From Euryodendron excelsum (taxonomy: Eukaryota > Streptophyta > Magnoliopsida > Ericales > Pentaphylacaceae): a stretch of 64,000 nt of DNA. The notes under the pieces were generated by a model. It was given only the letters and a program-made list of their open reading frames with translations. It was not told where the DNA came from and did no database searches. The stretch lies in contig CM065392.1 of assembly GCA_033060915.1 (NCBI GenBank), forward strand, positions 17,305,001-17,369,000, written 5' to 3'. Position 1 is the stretch's first letter, and every line of letters begins with the position of its first letter. Positions 56,866 through 64,000 of this stretch are shown here, in pieces. The position numbers were made by a program, and so were the translations under genes.

Positions 56866-57975
56866 GAATCTTTTTCAAAAGCCCTTTATTCAAGCCAGTT
56901 TTTCAATTCAAACCTAGTTGCACTCATTCTTCTAAGAGGGTGAGTTCTAACGAGAGAGTACAGCATTTTTCCTGCTTGTGTGAGTATTCCTCGAGTGCGA
57001 AAAATCTGAGCGCGACATTTTGGAGAGGAGAGTTTTAGGAAAGTATGTTGAAAAAGAGATTTTTAGGAAGAAAGACTTTTTGAAAAGAGAGTTTTTAAAA
57101 GGTGTAAAAACATCTCACTTTCCTAAAGCAATTCTAACCATAAGAGGGCTAGAACCACTTTAGGAAAACGGTTTTGAAAACAACAAGATTTGAAAATATG
57201 GACCGTATTGGTCACTTTAAATATAACACTTTTTTAAAGCAATTTTAGCCATGGAAAAGCTAGAATCACCATAGGATTGTGGTTTTGAAAACAGGTTTTG
57301 AAAAATAGATTTTGATGTAATTTTGAAAACAAGTTTGAAAACGATTTGAAAAACAACATTGAAAACGGTTTTTGGACGATGCAAGATCATGACTTGCACA
57401 ATGCAATTTTGGGGTCGTGAACATACAAGGCTAAGGCTTCACCACATAATCAAGGGGGCCGGACCCATGTGGTCTCTGGTTAGACTAGAAGAAAGCCCTC
57501 GACACGGTGACTCTCCAACAGTCTAATCCTACACATGGACCGGGAGTCTCCTTGTTTCAAGCATGCAAAGAAAGGGGGGAAATAGATGGGAGATTAAAAT
57601 AGAGAAAACCCAAGTGGGTTAGGAGAGAGAAGAGAGAGGGGGGAAGTGCGGCAATTTAAATAGGGAGCCTACGTATGTCTTATTATTTTGCGGGCCTTGC
57701 TTTCTTCGGTCTTCGGTCTTCGTCTTCAATCTTCAAGAGTTGTCTTCAAACTTTAGATTGCAGCTCTTCAAGTCTTCAAAGGAGGGTTGAAGGCTAGGGT
57801 ATGAGTGTATGGGGGTGTATAGAAGTGTATAAGAGGCTAGGGTTTAGTGTATGGTGGCTAGGGTTTGGAAAACCTAGGGAAGTTAGGGTTTAGGAGGTGC
57901 TCGAGTTCTGTATATCAAATTATATGATTTTAGATTGAGTTTGAGGATCCTTTTCATGTTGGAGGAGGCTCTCTG

Positions 57976-57983
57976 TATTTATA
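57976..57983 (-). promoter_or_regulatory. TATA box of element B 5' LTR
   Basis: TATAAATA on the minus strand, the expected start region for the genomic RNA of B. A transcript from here would now run through S before it reaches the primer site. Confidence 0.72.
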
Positions 57984-59047
57984 GAGGTTGGATAACACTG
58001 GCGCCTGTTGTAGTGGCACCAGGCCAAAGTTTACACTAGCGCCACTAGGAGTGGCGCTAGGCCATTTTTTGGCTTGGCGCCACTACTAGTGGCACCAGCC
58101 ATTTATGAAATGTTTAAGGTTGGCCAACAACGTATCTTTGACTAGATTTGGGCTCCTGTACTAGTGACTACCATGCAATTTTTAGCCTGACTTCACTAGG
58201 AGTGGCTCCAGAAAGTCCGGGAATGATTTGAAGGGGCCAGGAATGACCCGGAAGGCCTGAGAAGAGCAGGAACACTTAAAATAGTGTCCTGGAGGTGTTT
58301 GACTTGAAAAGTGAGGATAAGATGTGTTGGAAAGGTTGACCGGGCCTTTAGGGGCAAAACAGTCAATCGGACCGGGAAACTGCCGGGACAGACTCAGATT
58401 GTCCCAGAAGAAGACTTGGGATCTGGAAACATTATTCAGAATGTTCCCAGAGGTTGCCGGTTTGATTTCCAAAGCCGGCGTGGTCGGAAAAGGAGACCGG
58501 CCCACTAAGGGCAAAACGGTTATTTTGTACCGGGTTTGTCGGAACTGACTTGGAATGATCCAAAAAGGTAAATGAAGGTTGAGAACACTATAAAAAGTAG
58601 TCTTAGGAGGTTACTAGTTTGATACCCAGAGCCGGTGTGGTCGAAAAGGAGACCGGCCCACTAGGGGCAAAACGGTCATTTTGTACCGAGTTGGCCGGAA
58701 CTGATTCGGAATGATCCGGAAAGATAAAGGAAGGTTGAGAGTACTATAAAAAGAAATCTCAGAGGGTTACTGGTTTGATACCCAAAGCCGGTGTGGTTCC
58801 CGGGGCATTCGGATGCCTAGGGGCAAAATGGTCATTTTGACCAGAAAGTCTCGAAAAAGGTCCGAAGGGCAATTTGGTCATTTTTCACTGAAGTGAGCTA
58901 ACGGACACTGGTGTTTACTTGGGTTTTGAGTGTTTTCGCCACTCTAACGGCGATCGTCGTGATACAGGGGTTTGTTGGCTATTCCTTATATCGACCTATT
59001 TATGAGTATTTCCGCTACTCTAACGGTTTTGTGAGTAGTTTCGCTAC

Positions 59048-59645
59048 TCGGACTGTCTCGAGGAATAACCTGTCTCAAGAGAGGGATTGGAAAGGGGACT
59101 TATCGTCTCTGAAGAGACGTGCCTGAGTTGGAACCGTCTCGAGAAATAAACTGTCTCGATAGAGGGATTGGAAAGGGGTCTTACCGTCTTCGAAAAGACG
59201 TGCCTGGGTTGGAACCGTCTCGAGGAATAAACTGTCTCGAGAGAGGGATTGGAAAGGGGTCTTACCATCTTCGAAAAGACATGCCTGGGTAGGAACCATC
59301 TCGAGGAATAAACTGTCTCGAGAGAGGGATTGGAAAGGGGACTTATCGTCTCCGAAGAGACGTGCCTGAGTTGGAACCGTCTCGAGGAATAAACTGTCTC
59401 AAGAGAGGGATTGGAAAGGGGTCTTACTATCTCCGAAGAGACGTGCCTGGATTGGAACCTTCTCGAGGAATAAACTGTCTCGAGAGAGGGATTGGAAAGG
59501 GGTCTTACCGTCTCCGAGGAGACGTGCCTGGATTGGAATCGTCTCGAGAGAGGGGTTGGAAAGGGGTCTTACCGTCTTCGAAAAGATGTGACTGGATTGG
59601 AACCGTCTCGAGGAATAAACTGTCTCGAGAGTGGGATTGGAAAGG
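59048..59645 (-). repeat. Tandem array, 81-bp unit, about eight copies (element B 5' LTR)
   Basis: CTGTCTCGAGAG-type motifs are at about 59060, 59150, 59231, 59312, 59393, 59477 and 59620, with one shortened unit at 59538. The 3' LTR has six. Confidence 0.85.
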
Positions 59646-59833
59646 AAAGGACAATGCCCCTAAGGGCATTGTGGTCATTTTGTCTCTATTTGGGCCTGGT
59701 AGGCCCGCGAGGCAATGGACAGGTGGGATTTGGACTTAGAAAATTGGTTTCGGGTGGAATATGCCCACAATGACTTGAAAATAAGTCTGGACAGAGTGTA
59801 GACTGCCGAGCGATCAAAAATGGGGTGCTTACA

Positions 59834-59844
59834 AGGCTCTGTAC
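59834..59844 (-). other. Left-hand portion of the predicted pro/RT intron of element A, with the target-site copy
   Basis: The donor GT is at 59844-59843. AGGCT at 59834-59838 is the right target-site duplication of B, so B entered 6-10 nt into the intron. The intron would otherwise be about 157 nt. Confidence 0.55.
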
Positions 59845-61664
59845 CGAAACTTGCGAGCACGGATGATGTCTTTGCTGGCCTAATTATGCAACTTTTCGCC
59901 TGGCAACATCGCTCGAATGGATCCATCTTGGATTACTCCGATGCTGGTCGTCATGACGGGTGCTTCTCCTTGGACTTTTCTCTTCTTATTACTTAATACA
60001 GGTGTTCCTTTCCCCATGTCTAAATGCTTGAATTGGTCCGAGAGTTCCATGACAGCTTTCTTATCAGCCCTTTTCTTCCGCGCTGCTTCTATTCTTTCTC
60101 TTCTTGTGGGTTCATATCCCAACCTAAAGGTGGGTTCAGCTGATGGAATTTCTACGATTTTTGGTCTTCCTTCTAAACATCTCCCTAAGCCTTTGCCTGG
60201 ATGGAAACCATTTTCTTTAAAGTACCGTACTACCATCTGAGAGTTCTTGGAATAATTTGCCTCCACTTGATCTTCCTTCTGCACGACAGTGATATATTCG
60301 AACGATTGAAAACAAGAGGGCAGTTCAGTGTCAGATGCAATGATGTCGGCTTTGTATACAGTGAGCTCTTTTTCAGCGAAAACAGTGATTAGCTTGGAGC
60401 CCACGATGAACTTGACTTTCTGATGAAGACTAGAAGGAACTGCGCCCGCCGAATGAATCTAGGGCCTTCCTAACAACAACTTATAGACAGCCGGAATGTG
60501 TAAAACTTGAAATTTAATAGTGAAGGTTACTGGTCCTATCTCAACAGGCATTTCAATTTCCCCCATGGCTTCCCTCCGAGAACCATCAAAGGCACGGATG
60601 ATCATACCACTATTTTTCAAGTAAGTTTGGTCCATTCCCAGCCTTTCCAGAGTAGAATACGGGCACACGTTCAATGCGACCCATTATCTATCAATACTTT
60701 GGCTACCATTCTTCCTCTTATTCTTACAGCGATATGCAAAGCCTAGGTATGGCCTGTTCCATTAGGCAGAATCTCGTCATCAGAGAAAGTGATGATGTTT
60801 GGGGCCATAATGAGACTGACCATGTCATGTAGATTATCTGGCGTGAAACTCTCGGGCATATGAGCATCCTTGAGGATCTTTATTAAAGCATTCCGGTGCA
60901 CCTCAGAAGTGAGCAGCAAACACAACATTGAAATATGGGCTGGGGCCTTCCTAAGCTGTTCCATGATATCGTAATCGACCTTTCCTAAAGCTTTAGTGAA
61001 TTCTGACATCTCCTGATCTGTTGGTTGGTTGGTTGGAGCACTCTCCTTCTTTATCCTTCCGCTTCCTTTTTCTTTCCACTTCAACAGAGGTATAAAGGCG
61101 CCCTGACCAAGTCATCCCCCCTATTTCTATTACGGGCTGTCCGGTGCCCTTATAAGGTGGGTAATTCCATGGGACGTTATGAAGACTGGGTATTGGTGTT
61201 TGGGTTATGGTGGGAAAAGTTATCCTTGGATTTACAAGCAAAGGGATTGCTATAAGTGAAGGGTTGGTGAGGACGGGTAGAGTGGTGGGCACATTCAGCT
61301 TCTTTGGCAAGACTAAAGGTAGCGTAGGTCGTATGTCTCCTTGGTTGTTGGTTTGAGGTTCAGGTCGAGCCATAGCGATCATGGGTTCAGGTTTGAACAA
61401 CGTAGTAAGGACAATGGGATAATGGGAAGGGTCCAGTAAGGCTCCTATGGTTAGGTTCATGTCAGGTTGATAAGATTGCGTGCTTAAGAAGGAAGGATCT
61501 TGGTATTCGGGCTCCTCCAAGGCAGGAATTGTCCTTTTTGAGATTGCGGTAAGTGGGTTGCACAGGGGGTTCCCGCTAACATTCCCGCTTTCCAATGGTA
61601 TGTTCTCCTGAAGCTTGTGAACCATGGCCTTCACTATTATAGAGGAAGTTGGACTAGTACTCAT
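59845..61664 (-). pseudogene. gag-pro: gag tail, protease and G-patch of element A (broken)
   Basis: Counterpart of 46140-47968, from ATG 61664 to the splice donor CG|GTACAG at 59844. The proline-rich N-terminal part is open for 223 codons, with Trp where B has its TGA. A frame change at about 61020 and another at about 60677 bracket the MSEFTKALGKVDYDIMEQL segment. The second, a one-base loss, falls directly after DNGS of the protease active site (Asp codon 60686-60688). TAG interrupts after GTGHT (about 60743) and replaces Trp in LLLGRPWIHS (about 60459). The G-patch-like motif is intact (about 60260-60330; FKENGFHPGKGLGRCLEG), with Arg in front where B has Trp. As in B, no capsid domain is visible. 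Confidence 0.78.
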
Positions 61665-63075
61665 TACCTATAACAATGACGACAACAGTTACAAATTAGA
61701 GTTTGGTTCCTGGAGAAATCTATGCAATGCATGTCCTAAAGTGCCCCTCTTTAGGAGGGAAACTAGCCATGATGTATTGGCCCACTTTTGGAGAAAGGGG
61801 ATTTGCCCCTGTATGCAGACACCTTACCGTCAGCTGGGAATCTTCATCTATGCATTCATTCATAAAAGTAAAGAAATACATTGAATTGTGGGTTTAAGAT
61901 ACAAAAGAATTGAAATACATTTTAATAGGGGGGAGGGGAACATTTTCCTTTGGACTTCCACCTATCTACTTTTACAAAGGAAAACCCTAAACTACTCTTG
62001 AGTCTTCGGATTCGCCTTCCTTGGATTTGATGTCGAGGAGGTCACTGAGAGACCTTGCTGATCGGTTGCCCCTTGTCTTCATGACAATCCTATCTCCGTG
62101 AGCATAAAGGGATTGGAGCCCCTCTTATGGAATGAATTGAGATGCATGCAATGAGTCCTTAGGGTTACGTGGGAACCCTTAGGGTTTAGGTAGGTTTAAT
62201 GCAAGGGAGAGTGACCTTGGTGTCATTCTCAAGGGGTTGATCATATGCATGAGAATGCAGTGACTTGAGTTGTTTGGAACTCTTGTCTTGACATGGAATA
62301 TTGAATGCATGAACATGGATATGTAAAGAGTATAAGGAGAGAAAGTAAGCTGAAGTAAACATGTATGCATGAACAGTTAGACAGGCATTATAACAGTATA
62401 AATACAAGCATTATAACAGCAAGTATAAATGAAAGTAAGAGCAGTCGCCCTTTCCTCTGTGATTTTGAAAACGGTATTCGTGTCTTAAATCCTGCAGAGG
62501 TTCAGCTATGCATGGTGTCTATATGAGTATGAGGTTGAGAGTTGACTAATGCGTCCAAAAAAGGCTCGTTCCCTGGATCTTCAAACCTAGGCCCACTCCC
62601 CGAGGTGGTACCATGATCAGTTGGTGATCCGAGCGGGGGAACCATCAAAAGGCCGTAGGCGAAGAAACTGACATAGCATCTTGCCCACAACCAATATACC
62701 ATTCCCCCTTTCTAACTAGAAAGGACATATCAGGGTATGCAAGTATGCAGAATGCAAGTGCACATGCAGTGTGTGTGTGATTTTTAAAAGTGGAAGAAAG
62801 GGCCCAACAACTCACATTCATCCTGTACATCACATTCATGCAAAGCAGTTAATAAAACTTAAGCGAAAAGTGCACCTACAAAACAAAGATGCAAGTATTA
62901 GTATGTGGATGACAAACAGAATATAAGATAATAAGAATAAATGCATTTTTCTTTTTAAACAATTTTGAAAATTTAGTTTTGAAAATTTAAAGTGAATAGG
63001 ATTGAACCAAGTTAATTGAAGACTCTACATGGGTAAAGGGTAAAGAGACACGACTACGGCCTAACCCTCTAAGTC
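61665..63075 (-). other. 5' leader of element A between primer site and gag
   Basis: Parallel to 47969-49398: splice-acceptor-like ATTGTTATAG at 61668-61669 before the ATG, a 46-codon Met-less frame at 61987-62124 of the same length as in B, and a TGTGTGTG run near 62770. No other gene is seen. Confidence 0.55.
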
Positions 63076-63093
63076 TCCCTAGTGGAGTCACCA
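63076..63093 (-). other. Primer-binding site of element A (tRNA-Arg, two mismatches)
   Basis: The minus strand reads TGGTGACTCCACTAGGGA; B has TGGCGACTCCACTGGGGA. Both differences are C/T or G/A transitions, as expected after insertion. Confidence 0.82.
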
Positions 63094-63095
63094 GC

Positions 63096-64000
63096 TGTCG
63101 CGCCCAGATTTTTCGCGCCCGAGGAATATTCACACAAGCGGGAAAAATGTTGTACTCTCTCGTTAGAACTCATCCTCCTAGAAGAATGAGTGCGACTAAG
63201 TTTGAATTGAAAATGGATTTGAATAAAGGGTTTTTGAAAACAATTTGGAGTCGCCACCTAGCTTGATTAAGGTGAGTTAAGTCACCTAAAAACTAAGCAT
63301 AATCCAGAAACTACACTTAGGGTTTTTGGAAAAAGGTTTTTGAAAATACCACCTCAAGAGAGGGTTTTTAAGAAAACAGGTTGTTTAGCAACATTTGGAA
63401 AACATTTAGCCCTTTTTGAAAAATAACTCCTTTTGGTCTTTGAAATCAGTGATCTAGGTTCGGAGGCTGGTTACGTGTAGGGAAGACGCACTAAGCCATC
63501 ACCCTACCCCGCCCTTTCGGTACCAACATGTCAATCTACCCTAGATTCACCTATGAGAGTCTTCAGCTAACTAAATGGTTCAATCCTAGTCACTTTGAAA
63601 AAGAATTTTTGAAAAACATGATGCATGATATATGCAAGTGCAAGGAAAGAGAATTGAAAAATATATTTGGAAAGAGATTGATTTGAAATTGATTTGATTT
63701 AAAAATAGATTTGAAGAGATGGAATTGAAATTGGAAAGTTTAAAAATTTGAAAATAGAAATTTGAAATTAGAAGTTTGAAAATAGATTAGAGATTTGAAA
63801 AGATTATAGAATTTGAGATTTGAAAAAGGTTGTGACCGCACCCATAAGGGTGGAATTGAAAGTTTGAAAAGTGTTGTGACCGCACCTATGAAGGTTGCCT
63901 ACGTATCCCTTTGGGGGAATCAGGTTAGTCGTAGCTCGGACCGGAGTCCGATTCAAAAGAGATGATTTGAAGAGAGAGATTGGATTGGAAGAAAGAGATT
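63096..64000 (-). repeat. Element A 5' LTR (inner end; continues beyond the window)
   Basis: It starts TGTCGCGCCC. It holds the primer-like relic GGAGTCGCCA (63247-63256), conserved island (63877-63950) and the start of the purine-rich tract. It parallels 20429-21340. No TATA or tandem array is reached before the window ends. Confidence 0.9.

Larger units (their letters stand above)
51898..57017 (+). mobile_element. Solo LTR S, in the opposite orientation inside the 5' LTR of element B
   Basis: 5,120 bp, TGTAAGCACCCC to GCGCGACA, with TTTTG on both sides (51893-51897 and 57018-57022). No internal sequence, primer site or polypurine tract adjoins it, so it is the product of LTR-LTR recombination of a whole element. 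Sense order: 81-bp array 52085-52540, about 29-bp array 52536-52640, about 157-bp repeats 52850-53330, palindrome 53550-53572, TATA 53649-53656, donor-like site 53957, conserved G-box-containing block 54050-54250, pyrimidine-rich tract 54510-56150, conserved island 56155-56230, hairpin and primer relic 56825-56865. It is the only complete LTR in sense orientation here. Confidence 0.93.
33162..59833 (-). mobile_element. Element B: structurally complete Tat/Ogre-like element
   Basis: Terminal TGTCGCACCC at 33162 and GGGGTGCTTACA ending at 59833 are flanked by AGGCT at 33157-33161 and 59834-59838. Without the solo LTR S it is about 21.5 kb. It contains both LTRs, primer site, leader, gag-protease, intron, pol, antisense ORF and polypurine tract in the expected order. 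It inserted into the predicted intron of element A. About nine differences in the first 240 bp of its LTRs, against about 14 for A, fit a later insertion. Its coding regions have stops and a frameshift, and one integrase catalytic Asp is lost, so it is not active as it stands. Confidence 0.93.
57018..59833 (-). repeat. Element B 5' LTR, outer part
   Basis: This continues the LTR after S, with TTTTG repeated at its start. It contains a conserved block (57400-57560), a donor region with one base lost (ATAC|GTAGGC near 57670), TATA (57976-57983), GGCGCC palindromes (58036-58100), about 157-bp repeats (58310-58800) and the 81-bp array (59048-59645). It ends in GGGGTGCTTACA. The reconstructed 5' LTR is about 5.29 kb, some 200 bp longer than the 3' LTR, mostly through extra tandem units. 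Confidence 0.92.
20429..64000 (-). mobile_element. Element A: Tat/Ogre-like element split by element B
   Basis: Element A begins with its 3' LTR at 20429 and extends past the right end of the window in its 5' LTR. The left target site is CCTTA (20424-20428); the right copy is not visible. In minus-strand order: 5' LTR (from 63096), primer site (63076-63093), leader, gag-protease (59845-61664), intron split by B, pol (29542-33010), antisense ORF (26649-28329, plus strand), polypurine tract and 3' LTR (20429-25335). Excluding B, the visible part is about 17 kb, so with a full 5' LTR the element would be about 21 kb. All ORFs carry breaks. Confidence 0.88.

Overview
The window is a plant nuclear genome segment made entirely of nested LTR retrotransposons. 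I see no host gene, tRNA, rRNA or prokaryotic feature. All copies belong to one family of giant Ty3/gypsy elements of the Tat/Ogre type. The signs are LTRs of about 5 kb, a tRNA-Arg primer site, a protease with an IDNGSS active site, RT followed by two RNase H domains, and an extra antisense ORF. The host is an angiosperm with a repeat-rich genome; the sequence does not let me name a species.

Layout. (1) Element E, the only internal copy in plus orientation, ends here: 1-905 is its 3' internal tail, and its 3' LTR is 906-1004 plus 15839 to about 18480. (2) Element D (1005-15833, minus, TSD CAAGT) split that LTR. D lost gag, RT and RNase H but keeps a broken antisense ORF and an integrase tail. 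(3) A minus-strand LTR fragment F (about 18481-20428) meets E tail to tail. (4) Element A (20429 to beyond 64000, minus) sits in F. (5) Element B (33162-59833, minus, TSD AGGCT) sits in A, inside the predicted pro/RT intron of A. (6) A solo LTR S (51898-57017, plus, TSD TTTTG) sits in the 5' LTR of B. The F-A-B-S series is therefore four levels deep. Hand-counted LTR differences (A about 6%, B about 4%) agree with that order.

How the parts work. On the minus strand each element reads: 5' LTR with TATA box, tRNA-Arg primer site, leader of about 1.4 kb, a short gag tail plus protease and G-patch, a phase-preserving 157-nt candidate intron, then RT, RNase H, archaeal-type RNase H and integrase. 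A convergent plus-strand gene (DUF7745 / plant-mobile-domain-like, about 560 codons) follows, then the polypurine tract and 3' LTR. The antisense gene appears to have its own TATA-like box, a GGCGCC palindrome shared with the LTR promoters, and a leader intron of about 885 nt. Every ORF seen is broken. A and B share two stops and both lack a recognisable capsid domain, so the subfamily may depend on proteins supplied in trans.

Limits: similarity was judged by eye, intron and promoter calls are predictions, and distances are hand counts over short stretches.
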